From positions 1-64,000 of IMG/VR virus record IMGVR_UViG_3300034102_001514: a stretch of 64,000 nucleotides of DNA; one strand, written 5' to 3'. This document shows positions 28,889-37,628 of this stretch, one piece after another. The position numbers and the translations under genes are program-made. Positions within the stretch are counted from its first letter, which is position 1, and every line of letters starts with the position of its first letter. Below the pieces are notes generated by a model that saw only the letters and a program-made list of their open reading frames with translations, searched no databases and had not been told where the DNA came from. This stretch comes from a virus.

Positions 28889-29244
28889 AAATCTCCCTCA
28901 TCATCTTTTGGAAGGTCTTTTTCAACTTCTTCCATAGCTTGTATAAGTTGTTTTTTTTCATCCTCTGAAAGTAATAAACCACCCTCACCATCAGATTCAT
29001 TTTTTAACATTCGTTGAACAATCGCTGCAAGTTTAATTAGGGCATCATCATTTTTAACGGATACATCTAAATACTCTTTGATTAGGGGAACTACCGCAGC
29101 AGCATCGCCCACACTCTTTACCATAGGTTCAAGTTGGGCGATTAGCAATTTAATTTGTCGGTCTTTCTTTTTTGAATTGTTATAGATGTCAGACATCAAA
29201 TCCGAAAAAGTTTTACCCTTAAAGATTTCATCATCTTTATGCAT
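28885..29244 (-). CDS. Conserved late-block protein, unknown
   Basis: 119 residues, helical and acidic, beginning MHKDDEIFKGKTFSDLMSDIYNNS, a start I associate with marine phage genomes. It overlaps the spike gene start by 4 bases and the sigma-factor stop by 8 bases, so it is tightly coupled to both. A small chaperone or baseplate assembly role is plausible but not shown. Confidence 0.65.
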   Translation of the reverse strand: MHKDDEIFKGKTFSDLMSDIYNNSKKKDRQIKLLIAQLEPMVKSVGDAAAVVPLIKEYLDVSVKNDDALIKLAAIVQRMLKNESDGEGGLLLSEDEKKQLIQAMEEVEKDLPKDDEGDL

Positions 29245-29953
29245 TGAATTCCTCTATACGATGGTTTAAGTTTTTTATTGTTCCCTTACTGTAGTCAGAA
29301 TATAATTCTGTGTAAATAACTTTGTATTTACCAACAATCTTTGTGATATATTGGGTTGATACTCCTGTTCGTTCTCTAATAAGTATGTATAATGCCTTTT
29401 TGTTGTAGGAATAAAGATTATCTCGGTGTTTAAATAACTCATTCAAAGAGTCTGCAATTTTTTGGTCTCTTTCTTTTGGAAATAAACGCTTCATATGAAA
29501 ATCCATATAATCTCCAAAGAAATCCATAAAGTCAGATTGAAACTCCAAGTTTTGTGCAATATAAGTTTCATTTACCACATCACGCTCATTATCAATAGAA
29601 TCAACATCGGTATGAGCCTTCATTCGTGCATAGTTCTGATTGTTCTCGTTGAATAGATAGTTTCTTGCAATTACCGTAAAGTAAGAGAACGCCCTACCAT
29701 TATCTCCATTAAACTTGTGAATCTTTTCATTTAGAAACGCAACCACATTCATCTTTACATCTTCATATGGAATATTAAAATAATATGTCTTATAAGTGTG
29801 AATTACATTCTCTACAAGTTTATCAAACGGATAGTGAATAAATCTATTGTAGATTTTATTTTTTAATCGTTGGTCATCAATTCGGTTGTAGGCGTTAATA
29901 GCCATCTCCGTAATTTGGGTGAAGTATCTTTTACTCTTTGCTTTTCTCGCCAT
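29237..29953 (-). CDS. Late transcription sigma factor, T4 gp55-like
   Basis: 238 residues. NKIYNRFIHYPFDKLVENVI, then VKMNVVAFLNEKIHKFNGDNGRAFSYFTVIARNYL, correspond to the sigma region 2 helices of gp55-type factors (core RNA polymerase binding and -10 recognition). The C-terminal part has a helix-turn-helix-like TGVSTQYITKIVGKYK. Gp55 directs host RNA polymerase to late promoters. It stands directly upstream of the virion genes. Sliding-clamp and coactivator partners are not in this window. Confidence 0.85.
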   Translation of the reverse strand: MARKAKSKRYFTQITEMAINAYNRIDDQRLKNKIYNRFIHYPFDKLVENVIHTYKTYYFNIPYEDVKMNVVAFLNEKIHKFNGDNGRAFSYFTVIARNYLFNENNQNYARMKAHTDVDSIDNERDVVNETYIAQNLEFQSDFMDFFGDYMDFHMKRLFPKERDQKIADSLNELFKHRDNLYSYNKKALYILIRERTGVSTQYITKIVGKYKVIYTELYSDYSKGTIKNLNHRIEEFNA

Positions 29954-30236
29954 TATAATATACTTCCAATTGTTCTACAATTTCATAAAGTTCTTTGAAC
30001 ACATAACCCGTTTCATCATTGGCTTCAAATGAACCAAGTTTATCAATGTCTTTCATACGAGAAATAGCACTATCAATGTGACCAGCCATTTCCGAAAGTA
30101 AGACTTCAGCTTGTTCGTAATTACTACCCAAGTCCTCAAATTCAGCTTCAAGAGCTTCATACTTTTTTAACAAGTTCCAAACAGCATATCCAAGTGCTGA
30201 TGAAACTAATAATAAAATTAAAATAATCCAAATCAT
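29931..30236 (-). CDS. Small membrane-anchored coiled-coil protein
   Basis: 101 residues from ATG at 30236 (MIWIILILLL), which follows the HD-gene stop closely; an earlier in-frame ATG at 30248 would overlap that gene. One N-terminal membrane helix is followed by an acidic coiled coil (YEALEAEFEDLGSNYEQAE). The end overlaps the sigma gene by 23 bases. Function unknown. Confidence 0.65.
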   Translation of the reverse strand: MIWIILILLLVSSALGYAVWNLLKKYEALEAEFEDLGSNYEQAEVLLSEMAGHIDSAISRMKDIDKLGSFEANDETGYVFKELYEIVEQLEVYYNGEKSKE

Positions 30237-30237
30237 A

Positions 30238-31020
30238 TTAATCCTCAATTACATCTTTAAAAGCGTCAAATACATTCACAGTTCCAAACCCACCATTTGT
30301 AAATGCGTTTCCAAGGTCCGACTTTTTGGGTCTACCATTAGTTATATTACGAGTTGATTTTTGTGGTTGCATTTCTTTAATCCATCTTTCGTTTTCAAAT
30401 CGTGCGGCAAACAAGTCAGCAGTATGCATTATAAATGGTATTGATGTTTTGATTGCTTGGTCTTTATCAAACTTGATAAAATACTCTTTGTTGTTTTCAT
30501 CATACAACCCATCCGTAAGTTTAATACCAATCCACTCTTCTTCGGTGCATCTAATACCAAAGTAATTTAGATTATAAAAGGTTCTATCATTTAAAGACAT
30601 CCAATGAATATTAGGATTGTATTTGTAAATTTTACCTTGGTTTTTTACATGCCACTCTGAATCGTTCTTAATGTATAGGTCTTCCGATGGAGTTCCCAAC
30701 TTACCCAAGTCGTGGTGAAGCGCTGTAAAGATTAGGTTTTCACGGGTGTAATCATTCATACCCATACCCAATTCAGTATACAAATCATATACCTTCAAAG
30801 CATTACGAGTCACACGAAGAACGTGGTCTACATATCCTCCTGGAAAAGCATTATGAAAATGTTCAACCGATGAGGCTGGGGTATAAATCATACGCTCTTC
30901 AAAATGGTCATACATCTTGTTAAGAGCATCCAACCTTTCGCCTGTAAAGGTTTGGTTGATTAGTTTACGAAATTTTTCGTAGTTTTCTACAAGCTCTTCC
31001 GCCGTGAAAAAATTTACCAT
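30238..31020 (-). CDS. HD-domain phosphohydrolase
   Basis: 260 residues. The HD-superfamily metal ligands are visible: H in FPGGYVDHVLRV, HD in ALHHDLGKLG and D in MHTADLFAARFE. These enzymes hydrolyse phosphate esters of nucleotides. T4-like phages often carry one of unknown substrate, so a nucleotide-pool or signalling-nucleotide role is possible. It lies 3 bases after the ClpP-like gene and before a membrane protein, within the middle-to-late transcript driven from 31680. Confidence 0.8.
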   Translation of the reverse strand: MVNFFTAEELVENYEKFRKLINQTFTGERLDALNKMYDHFEERMIYTPASSVEHFHNAFPGGYVDHVLRVTRNALKVYDLYTELGMGMNDYTRENLIFTALHHDLGKLGTPSEDLYIKNDSEWHVKNQGKIYKYNPNIHWMSLNDRTFYNLNYFGIRCTEEEWIGIKLTDGLYDENNKEYFIKFDKDQAIKTSIPFIMHTADLFAARFENERWIKEMQPQKSTRNITNGRPKKSDLGNAFTNGGFGTVNVFDAFKDVIED

Positions 31021-31023
31021 AGT

Positions 31024-31656
31024 TTAAATAATTACATCAATAATTCCCAATTCCAAAGCTTTTTCAGCCGACATAAAGTAATCGGAACTTTGAATGTTCT
31101 GCCAATAGTCTTTATCCATTTTAGTGCTTTCAGCCATCAACTGATTACATTCAGTTTCCAACTCTTCACTAAACTTTGCGTTTGATTTAACATCACTCAA
31201 TTTACCAACTACAATAGTAGACAATTGGTGAACCATAATCTTGGAGTGTTTACTTGCAGCACGAGTTCCGGTTCCATTAGCCAAAAGAAGAGCAGCAGCG
31301 GACATAGCCATACCACGAACAATAATGTTAAATTTCATTTGGTCTTTTTGTGATTTCATATAATCAATAAACGCAAGGGTTTCAATAACATCACCACCAC
31401 CGGAATTTAATAGAATATTTACCGTGTCAACATTACCATTAATTTTTTTCAATAATCTTACTTTGGATACAATATCAAAGGTAAGACCACTTTGGATTTC
31501 ATCTTGAATAAAGATTATATTATTTTCGGTGTCAATACCATAGTCAAACTCACGATAATATTTACGATGATTGTCAACATCAGTTCCATCGTTATTTGTT
31601 TCTTCATAAGCAATTTTAACGGTATTGCCTAAAGTTGTTGTATATAGTTCATCCAT
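31024..31656 (-). CDS. ClpP-like serine protease
   Basis: 210 residues. Ser in GMAMSAAALLLANG, His in HSKIMVHQLS, and the NSGGGDV oxyanion-type stretch match the ClpP/crotonase-fold protease family (normal ClpP is near 195-210). The end, YFMSAEKALELGIIDVI, is the usual ClpP C-terminal helix. It could act with host Clp ATPases or as a head-maturation protease, as some phage ClpP-like enzymes do. The second option is attractive because two virion-type proteins here carry putative cleavage motifs. It has its own promoter 24 bases upstream. Confidence 0.85.
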   Translation of the reverse strand: MDELYTTTLGNTVKIAYEETNNDGTDVDNHRKYYREFDYGIDTENNIIFIQDEIQSGLTFDIVSKVRLLKKINGNVDTVNILLNSGGGDVIETLAFIDYMKSQKDQMKFNIIVRGMAMSAAALLLANGTGTRAASKHSKIMVHQLSTIVVGKLSDVKSNAKFSEELETECNQLMAESTKMDKDYWQNIQSSDYFMSAEKALELGIIDVII

Positions 31657-31679
31657 AGATTTAATAATTTATATTGATA

Positions 31680-31710
31680 CAAATATACGAAAAATAATTG
31701 AATTATCCAA
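31680..31710 (-). promoter_or_regulatory. Promoter for ClpP-like gene
   Basis: Minus strand TTG (31710-31708), 20 bases, TATATTTG (31687-31680). This is a full match to the TTG-N20-TAnnTTTG pattern used by Bacteroidota sigma-A. The predicted leader is about 17-20 bases and contains no Shine-Dalgarno sequence. Confidence 0.75.
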
Positions 31711-31712
31711 AT

Positions 31713-32807
31713 TTATTTTCTATATTTGTGAATTTTTGACCTTGCGGGTGTTTCTCTATATAAGTTTTTTAATGCGTCTTCATCCGTTGGAACAAATACT
31801 ACTTCTTCTTTTTCTTTTTTAATTTGTTCTTCAATTGGGTTATCTTCTGACTCAATCGACTTTCCGTTTGTTTCAGTTGGTTCTCCGTTTGAATAGTTTG
31901 ATTGTAATACCTCTTCATTATTGGTGTCGCTAATAGGAATCCCATCGTTGCTATTGTTATTATCACCGCTATGGTTGATAGAATAAAGTTCGTGTCCATT
32001 TTCATTTTCTTTGTTAGTTAATTTATTTAAAGCAATAACCATTGAAATGGCTAAGGGGTCAAATACAAATACAATCAAAAGGGTAAACCAATTTACGATT
32101 ATATTCATAGGTTTGCCTGTAATTTCAGACATATAGCGAAGTGGTCCTACTTCTGCCGCTACTTCATTATTAGTTTGTAAATCCAATACATTCAATTCTA
32201 ATTTTGTAATAGAATCAGTTAAAACTTCAATTTTTTTTGAGATAGATTCTCTTTGGTCTACCGCACTTTTTAATTGTGATTCCAAAGCGTTTCTTTGTGA
32301 GGATGATGTTGTTGTAATAACATTACCATTTCTATCAACACGAGATTGAGTATTGTTAGCCAACCCACCACGAAGTCCGTTGATAGATTCATTTAATTTT
32401 ATTTTTTCATCATTATAGTAAGTTAATTGTTCTTGAAATCTTCCCTTTTTCAATTCAACTACTTCTACCATTTTATCAGTCACACCTAACTTATCAGCAG
32501 TAGACTGATACGCTGAGGTTAAAAATCCATAAATACCTATGGATGTAATTACCATGAGAATACCAACTGCAAAAGTTAGATACCACTTCATCCAACCGGC
32601 TTTACTCCAATGGTTATGTAGGTATGATGCAAGAATTAGTTTAGAAAATTCCAAAGCCCCAGCCATTATAATAACCTCGGTTCTAGCCCCAGCAAACAAA
32701 GAACTTAATCCGAATACTGAATAATAGGCAGCAGACCCCGCAAGAGCAAAAGTGCTGATAATCATCAATAAAATAAATCCGTTCTTTCTATTTAAAAATT
32801 TTTTCAT
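31713..32807 (-). CDS. Four-helix membrane protein with coiled coil and polar tail
   Basis: 364 residues. Membrane helices lie near residues 10-30, 43-62, 73-97 and 230-258. A periplasmic-or-cytoplasmic coiled coil occupies about 105-225, and the last 100 residues are a low-complexity N/S/E/K tail. The organisation resembles membrane proteins seen in other large phages whose role is unknown. It follows UV endonuclease after a 132-base gap holding two hairpins. A second open frame encoding a helix plus coiled coil overlaps the tail (31799-32005). Confidence 0.7.
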   Translation of the reverse strand: MKKFLNRKNGFILLMIISTFALAGSAAYYSVFGLSSLFAGARTEVIIMAGALEFSKLILASYLHNHWSKAGWMKWYLTFAVGILMVITSIGIYGFLTSAYQSTADKLGVTDKMVEVVELKKGRFQEQLTYYNDEKIKLNESINGLRGGLANNTQSRVDRNGNVITTTSSSQRNALESQLKSAVDQRESISKKIEVLTDSITKLELNVLDLQTNNEVAAEVGPLRYMSEITGKPMNIIVNWFTLLIVFVFDPLAISMVIALNKLTNKENENGHELYSINHSGDNNNSNDGIPISDTNNEEVLQSNYSNGEPTETNGKSIESEDNPIEEQIKKEKEEVVFVPTDEDALKNLYRETPARSKIHKYRK

Positions 32808-32840
32808 ATTTTCCTAAAACCTATTTTTATTAACTCCAGG

Positions 32841-32891
32841 AGCGATACTTATAATCACTTATTAAGTCGCTTGAAGCTTAAGTGCTTAAGC
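32841..32891 (-). repeat. Two adjacent hairpins in the leader of the membrane protein gene
   Basis: First hairpin 32841-32871: AGCG and ACTTA pair with TAAGT and CGCT, with a 2-base bulge. Second hairpin 32876-32891: GCTTAA-GTGC-TTAAGC, a perfect 6-bp stem. Both lie in the 132-base gap between the UV endonuclease stop and the membrane protein start. Neither is followed by a clear U-run on the minus strand, so they look like mRNA stability or processing sites rather than terminators. Confidence 0.45.
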
Positions 32892-32939
32892 ACCCTGTGG
32901 TTAATAAATATCAAAGTGCTTGAATAATAATAATTTATA

Positions 32940-33869
32940 TTAAGCTTTCCCCATACTATGCCCCATTGAGTGTTGACCAAATTTGGAAATATAATCCAAT
33001 ACAGTCAGCTCTTTCATCTTGGCTTCAATGTCAATATCAAGGTTATGACCATAGGTGTTAATCTCTGAATAGATGTAGTCAGAGTGTGCTTGTGGTTTAG
33101 AGGTAGGGTCTTCTAATGTTCTTGACTCTGAATAATGGACAAGTGGTTTAACATCACCCCAAGTAGACATTGCAAGTTCAAGAGCTTCTTGTTCAGTCAA
33201 ACCGCCAGTATTAAAAGTGTGGTGGTGATAATCAAAAACAATTGGGATTCCGACACGAGTGTGAATATACATAAGGTCCTTGACTGAATACATACTTCCC
33301 TTGTCATCGTTCTCAACAGTCAGTCGTGTCTGAACTGATTCTGGCAACAATTCAAAGTTTTTACAAAACCTATCCATAGCAGATTGTTTATCACCATAAA
33401 CACCATTACAATGGATGTTAATAAGGTTGTATGGGGTTCGTTCCAATCCCATAAGGTCAAAGTGTTCTCCGTGTATAGAAAGGTCTTTAATCGTGTTCTT
33501 AACAACTTTCTCGTTGGGAGAGACCAATACATTAAATGGACCGGGATGTGATGTTATACGCTGTCCGTAGGTCTTGGCCAGCGTACCTGCACCTTTGAGG
33601 ACATTAGAAAACTTTTCGTAGTCCGGCATTTGGTGTAATCTAAACTCACTAGCCCAAGGAACAAGGTCAGAAGTCATACGAAATAGTTTAAACCCATTCT
33701 TGTGATTCCATTTGATAATCTCTACCAAGTCTTTTGCGTTTTGGACAGCAAGGTCAGATGACCGATTAATACCCTCCTTGATAAATGTTTTTTTAATCAT
33801 AGACCGGTTGGTAGTAATCTTATCCTTACCAAGAGTCATATTGATACAACAGTAACCTAAATTTGTCAT
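32940..33869 (-). CDS. uvsE: UV-damage endonuclease (UvdE/UvsE type)
   Basis: 309 residues, the usual length. The TIM-barrel metal motifs are visible: FRMTSDLVPWAS, TSHPGPFNVL, LTVENDDKGS and FDYHHHTFN, with HYSESR near the end. UVDE nicks DNA 5' to UV photoproducts to start alternative excision repair. T4 uses the unrelated DenV for this task. It has its own promoter, fused to the dnaK terminator, so it is expressed separately from the chaperone. Confidence 0.92.
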   Translation of the reverse strand: MTNLGYCCINMTLGKDKITTNRSMIKKTFIKEGINRSSDLAVQNAKDLVEIIKWNHKNGFKLFRMTSDLVPWASEFRLHQMPDYEKFSNVLKGAGTLAKTYGQRITSHPGPFNVLVSPNEKVVKNTIKDLSIHGEHFDLMGLERTPYNLINIHCNGVYGDKQSAMDRFCKNFELLPESVQTRLTVENDDKGSMYSVKDLMYIHTRVGIPIVFDYHHHTFNTGGLTEQEALELAMSTWGDVKPLVHYSESRTLEDPTSKPQAHSDYIYSEINTYGHNLDIDIEAKMKELTVLDYISKFGQHSMGHSMGKA

Positions 33870-33886
33870 AGTTTATTCTTTATACA

Positions 33887-33942
33887 TAAAGATAATAAAA
33901 AAAGGGGACTTATACAAGCCCCCTTTGTTAAGAAATTGTTAA
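33887..33942 (-). promoter_or_regulatory. Promoter with upstream TTAACA repeat, for UV endonuclease
   Basis: Minus strand TTG (33917-33915), 20 bases, TATCTTTA (33894-33887). About 9 bases further upstream lies TTAACA-N5-TTAACA (33942-33926), the direct repeat shared by several promoters here. The TTG lies next to the loop of the dnaK terminator hairpin, so terminator and promoter share bases. Confidence 0.65.
33897..33923 (-). terminator. Intrinsic terminator of dnaK
   Basis: On the minus strand GGGGGCTT-GTAT-AAGTCCCC forms an 8-bp stem (one G.U pair) followed by seven T. The G.U pair is an A.C mismatch on the plus strand, which supports minus-strand function. A near-identical unit lies at 42095-42121. 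Confidence 0.75.
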
Positions 33943-33946
33943 ATCA

Positions 33947-35803
33947 TTACGAGTTCGTAACTTCTTCAAACTCTATGTCTTGTGTACCACTATCCGTTTG
34001 GGTTGGTGGATTCTGATACATTCTTGTTGTGACTTTTGACCACGCAGATTCTAATTTTGTTTTATTATCTTTAACTAACTCTATATCTTTACTATCAACT
34101 GCGGATTTCAAATCCCTCATAAGACTTTCCAATTCCTCTTTTTCATCCGATTGAATTTTATCACTCAATTCTTGTATTTGTTTTTCGCTGGAGAATAAAT
34201 AACCATCAGCAGCATTTACAAGTGTAACCGCTTCTTGTCGTTTTAAATCCTCTTCACGATTTGTTTCCGCTTCATCCCTCATACGTTGAATTTCATCCTT
34301 GGATAATCCTGTTGAAGATTCAATTCGGACTCGTTGTTCTTTTTTAGTTCCCAAATCTTTTGCAGAAACACTCAAAATACCATTTGCGTCAATATCAAAC
34401 GTAACCTCAACTTGAGGGACTCCCCTTGGAGCCATTGGAATACCTTCCAAATGAAATCTACCCAATGGTCTATTATCTTTAGCCATAGGTCGTTCACCTT
34501 GTAAAACGTGAACCTCTAAAACTTGTTGATTATCCGATACCGTTGAGAATGTTTGTGATTTCTTTACTGGGATTGTTGTGTTAGCATCAATTATGGAGGT
34601 GAATACACCACCAAGGGTTTCAATACCCAAACTTAATGGAGTCACATCTAAAAGAAGAACATCTTTAACATCACCACCAAGAACACCACCTTGAATAGCA
34701 GCTCCAACAGCAACAACCTCATCTGGATTTACACCCTTACTTGGTTTTTTACCAAAGAACTTTTCAACGGCTTCTTGAACGGCTGGGATACGAGTAGAAC
34801 CACCTACAAGAATAACTTCATCAATATCACTCAATGAAACAGCAGCATCCTTAACGGCTTGTTGACAGGGTTTCATACATCGGTCTACAAGTGATGATGT
34901 TAAACGATTAAAATCCGATTGAGATATATTCGTTTCAAAGTGAATAGGACCGTCTTGACCTACTGAAACATATGGTAGGTTAATTGCAGTTGATGTTGCA
35001 GATGACAATTCAATTTTAGCTTTTTCAGCAGCCTCACGGATTCTCTGCATAGCCATTGCGTCACTTGACAAATCTACACCTTTGGTAGTTTTAATCATAG
35101 ATACAATATGTTCTACAATTATTTCATCAAAGTTATCACCACCAAGTTGAGTATCACCATTTGTAGATAAAACTTCAAATACACCATCACCCAATTCAAG
35201 GATTGATACATCAAAGGTTCCACCACCTAAATCAAATACTGCTATTTTCATATCAGTATCTTTTTTATTTAAACCATACGCAAGTGCTGCAGCGGTTGGT
35301 TCATTAATAATCCGTAATACTTCTAATCCAGCAATCTCACCGGCTTCTTTAGTAGCCTGCCTTTGAGAATCATTGAAATACGCAGGAACTGTGATTACCG
35401 CCTTACGAACACTTTCACCAAGGTATGCTTCTGCAGACTTACGAATGTTTTGAAGAACCATAGCCGAAATTTCTTGTGGAACATAATCTCTTCCATTTGC
35501 ATGAATGATAATAGTATCGTTAGAACCTTTCTTTACTTCGTATCCAACATTAAGATGGTCTTTGTTTAATTCAGAATATCGTTTACCAATAAAACGCTTT
35601 ACTGAATATAAAGTATTTTTAGGATTGGTTACTGCAACTCGTTTAGCGGCTGCTCCAATCTTTACTTCACCCTTATCAAAGGAAATTACCGATGGTGTTG
35701 TTCTGGCTCCTTCACCATTTACAATTACTACGGATTCACCGCCTTCAATTACGGAAATACACGAGTTGGTAGTTCCTAAATCAATTCCAATTATTTTGCT
35801 CAT
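33947..35803 (-). CDS. dnaK: Phage-encoded Hsp70 chaperone DnaK
   Basis: 618 residues, nearly full DnaK length. It has [11 protein letters not shown] at the N-terminus, [28 protein letters not shown], the [14 protein letters not shown] motif and the substrate-binding domain ([27 protein letters not shown]). All nucleotide-binding signatures are intact, so it should be an active ATPase. The C-terminal lid is slightly short and ends EEVTNS. A J-domain protein at the right edge of the window could be its co-chaperone. A large inverted repeat precedes it and a clear terminator follows, so it forms its own unit. Phage DnaK may help fold the large tail proteins (inference). Confidence 0.95.
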   Translation of the reverse strand: MSKIIGIDLGTTNSCISVIEGGESVVIVNGEGARTTPSVISFDKGEVKIGAAAKRVAVTNPKNTLYSVKRFIGKRYSELNKDHLNVGYEVKKGSNDTIIIHANGRDYVPQEISAMVLQNIRKSAEAYLGESVRKAVITVPAYFNDSQRQATKEAGEIAGLEVLRIINEPTAAALAYGLNKKDTDMKIAVFDLGGGTFDVSILELGDGVFEVLSTNGDTQLGGDNFDEIIVEHIVSMIKTTKGVDLSSDAMAMQRIREAAEKAKIELSSATSTAINLPYVSVGQDGPIHFETNISQSDFNRLTSSLVDRCMKPCQQAVKDAAVSLSDIDEVILVGGSTRIPAVQEAVEKFFGKKPSKGVNPDEVVAVGAAIQGGVLGGDVKDVLLLDVTPLSLGIETLGGVFTSIIDANTTIPVKKSQTFSTVSDNQQVLEVHVLQGERPMAKDNRPLGRFHLEGIPMAPRGVPQVEVTFDIDANGILSVSAKDLGTKKEQRVRIESSTGLSKDEIQRMRDEAETNREEDLKRQEAVTLVNAADGYLFSSEKQIQELSDKIQSDEKEELESLMRDLKSAVDSKDIELVKDNKTKLESAWSKVTTRMYQNPPTQTDSGTQDIEFEEVTNS

Positions 35804-35822
35804 TTTGTTTTTTAAATTAAAG

Positions 35823-35875
35823 TGTATTTTATTACCCTTTTAAGTGTTAATGTATTATAAAAGGGACAAAATACA
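35823..35875 (-). promoter_or_regulatory. Nested inverted repeat upstream of dnaK
   Basis: TGTATTTT (35823-35830) and CCCTTTTA (35835-35842) pair with TAAAAGGG (35858-35865) and AAAATACA (35868-35875). This gives 16 base pairs around a 15-base loop, ending 20 bases before the ATG. It is not the CIRCE element. It could be an operator or an mRNA hairpin in the dnaK leader. No clean TTG-TAnnTTTG promoter was found in this gap. Confidence 0.55.
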
Positions 35876-35903
35876 TACCAATTGTGTATTATATTACACT
35901 TTG

Positions 35904-36218
35904 TCAGTTAACTGACATATTTTCAGTATTACCTACTATCTTATAAAAGATTACGTTGTTTTTTTGCTCTTGGAAATGTAATATCATACCATCCATAACA
36001 AATGAAGATACAAACTTTTTTGATACCTCTGAATCATCGCAGGTTATAATAAGGTGGGTGTCGGTAATTGTAATTTCAATGGATGGTGTATATGTGTTTT
36101 CAAATTCAACATACTCATTTGTAATAACATCATATATGTAATACAACTTATCTTCGCTTGATAAGCTAGAAAAGAAGTTGTATTCTGCTTCATCCCAAGA
36201 GTTATCTTCCATTGTCAT
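35904..36218 (-). CDS. Small acidic protein, unknown
   Basis: 104 residues, strongly acidic with alternating beta segments (SIEITITDTHLIITCDD, NNVIFYKIVGN). No membrane segment or known motif. It lies 100 bases before dnaK in the transcript and 17 bases after the preceding small gene. No function assigned. Confidence 0.6.
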   Translation of the reverse strand: MTMEDNSWDEAEYNFFSSLSSEDKLYYIYDVITNEYVEFENTYTPSIEITITDTHLIITCDDSEVSKKFVSSFVMDGMILHFQEQKNNVIFYKIVGNTENMSVN

Positions 36219-36235
36219 ACCTTTATTATAAGTAT

Positions 36236-36529
36236 CTAAAACACACCCAACCTTCCCTTCATATTTACAGTGGTTAATGTATCTTCTAATGTGCGAACAA
36301 TTCTATCCATTTCACCAAGTGATAAAGAGATTCGGTAATCACCCACCACAAGAGCACCAATTTGAGTTGAGTTCTTGATGGGGTAATCTGATTCTTCCAA
36401 ATCAAATTCAAAGTCAATAGATGAGAATTTTTCTCCGAACGACTTATTTAATCTGCCTTCTTCGGAGTCAGAAACACCATACGAATGATTTAGTGAACCA
36501 TTTCGCTGGGGTTGGTTGTATTTTTTCAT
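36236..36529 (-). CDS. Small phage protein, unknown
   Basis: 97 residues. The N-terminal 40 are polar and probably flexible (KKYNQPQRNGSLNHSYGV). The C-terminal half (IGALVVGDYRISLSLGEMDRIVRTLEDTL) has a beta-hairpin plus helix pattern. It starts after a 44-base gap and is likely in the same transcript as its neighbours. Function unknown. Confidence 0.6.
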   Translation of the reverse strand: MKKYNQPQRNGSLNHSYGVSDSEEGRLNKSFGEKFSSIDFEFDLEESDYPIKNSTQIGALVVGDYRISLSLGEMDRIVRTLEDTLTTVNMKGRLGVF

Positions 36530-36573
36530 AACAAAAAATTTATAGTTAACGAATATAAATAGTTTGTTTAAAG

Positions 36574-36873
36574 TTAATATCTTTTGTTTCTGTTAGAAAT
36601 TCTTTCAAATTTTTTCTCAAATGAATCTAAACTCATACGAGTCGGTGAAGTTCTTTCAATATTTTGGCTTATCCTTACCGATTCAGCCGCCCAATGCCAA
36701 GCTTTCATAACATTTGGTTGTGATGGTATTAAAAGTTCAGAACCCACAATCCCACCTTCACCATCTGATACGCAATATAATCCATCTTTGGTTATATGGG
36801 TTTTTGCATTTGGAAATGCTTTTAAAACTTTTCGTTTAAGAGTTTGAAACTTCTTTTTCTCCGGAGTTATCAT
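36574..36873 (-). CDS. Conserved phage protein, unknown
   Basis: 99 residues. KVLKAFPNAKTHITKDGLYCVSDGEGGIVG, followed by VMKAWHWAAESVRI, is a pattern I know from other large phages without a function. The start overlaps the upstream gene end by 38 bases in another frame. It is basic at both ends. Confidence 0.6.
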   Translation of the reverse strand: MITPEKKKFQTLKRKVLKAFPNAKTHITKDGLYCVSDGEGGIVGSELLIPSQPNVMKAWHWAAESVRISQNIERTSPTRMSLDSFEKKFERISNRNKRY

Positions 36874-37087
36874 TTTCTATTTTATTTAATGACTTTGTAA
36901 GTCCTCGTTTTATGTGACAATACGGAGACAATTCTTTGTTAATGGAACATACATCAATTAGCTTTCCATCTTCTAATTTCAATGCGTAGGTATTACCTCG
37001 TTTTATTTTTGTTTTAGAGACAATGGTGCCCACTTTATGGACACCATTTATCTCCGCGATTACTTTTTCACCTATCATTGGGTTCAT
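36836..37087 (-). CDS. Small SH3/KOW-like protein, unknown
   Basis: 83 residues. IGEKVIAEINGVHKVGTIVSK and TYALKLEDGKLIDV form an SH3/KOW-like beta barrel pattern; the last 20 residues are polar. Its ATG overlaps the upstream stop by 4 bases (ATGA), so the pair is coupled. It may bind RNA or a protein; unknown. Confidence 0.6.
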   Translation of the reverse strand: MNPMIGEKVIAEINGVHKVGTIVSKTKIKRGNTYALKLEDGKLIDVCSINKELSPYCHIKRGLTKSLNKIENDNSGEKEVSNS

Positions 37088-37284
37088 TCAATTACCTTAA
37101 TGATTTTTGTTTCAATTACCGATGATACTTCAAACTCCAAATTGGAACCCTCAAAATCGGCAACAACCTTGGCTTCTGCATCAGTCACCGATACGGCATG
37201 AACCATATATTGTTCAGTCAACTTCTTGATTCGACCTTTTGCATCTTCTTGGTTAACTTTAACCTTTACTACATAGTAACTCAT
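37084..37284 (-). CDS. DUF4494-like small protein
   Basis: 66 residues. YYVVKVKVNQEDAKGRIKKLTEQYMVHAVSVTDAEAKV matches the pattern of DUF4494, a family common in Bacteroidota and their phages (KV.E.YLVDALSFTEAEA). Function of the family is unknown. The gene is coupled to the next by an ATGA overlap. Its presence supports a Bacteroidota host. Confidence 0.7.
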   Translation of the reverse strand: MSYYVVKVKVNQEDAKGRIKKLTEQYMVHAVSVTDAEAKVVADFEGSNLEFEVSSVIETKIIKVIE

Positions 37285-37316
37285 AAATAAAAAAATTAGT
37301 GTTAGTTGTTTAATAA

Positions 37317-37628
37317 TTAGTCTTTAAAATTTATTTCGTATCCAAGTTTTCCATTCTCATCTACAACCATCCGAATAAGACCATTTTCGGAAAGGGATTC
37401 AATCGCATCATTGATTTCAATGTCACGATATATTTTAATAGCTTTAAGCAACAATTCTGATAATAAGTCATCATCATTAGCTATCATAAGAAGATGCTTT
37501 ACAATGTCTAAAAAACGACCTTCGTATTCAATGTGAGCCGACTCAAAAAAGTTTTCATCATACATATACTTTTTAACATTCTCATAGAGTTCGTTAAAAT
37601 CATCGTTACTATCATAACTCATTTTCAT
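37317..37628 (-). CDS. Small helical acidic protein, unknown
   Basis: 103 residues, mostly helical and acidic (DFNELYENVKKYMYDENFF, DDDLLSELLLKAIKIYRDIE). A second in-frame ATG at 37622 is equally possible; both overlap the upstream stop at 37612. No family recognised. Confidence 0.6.
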   Translation of the reverse strand: MKMSYDSNDDFNELYENVKKYMYDENFFESAHIEYEGRFLDIVKHLLMIANDDDLLSELLLKAIKIYRDIEINDAIESLSENGLIRMVVDENGKLGYEINFKD

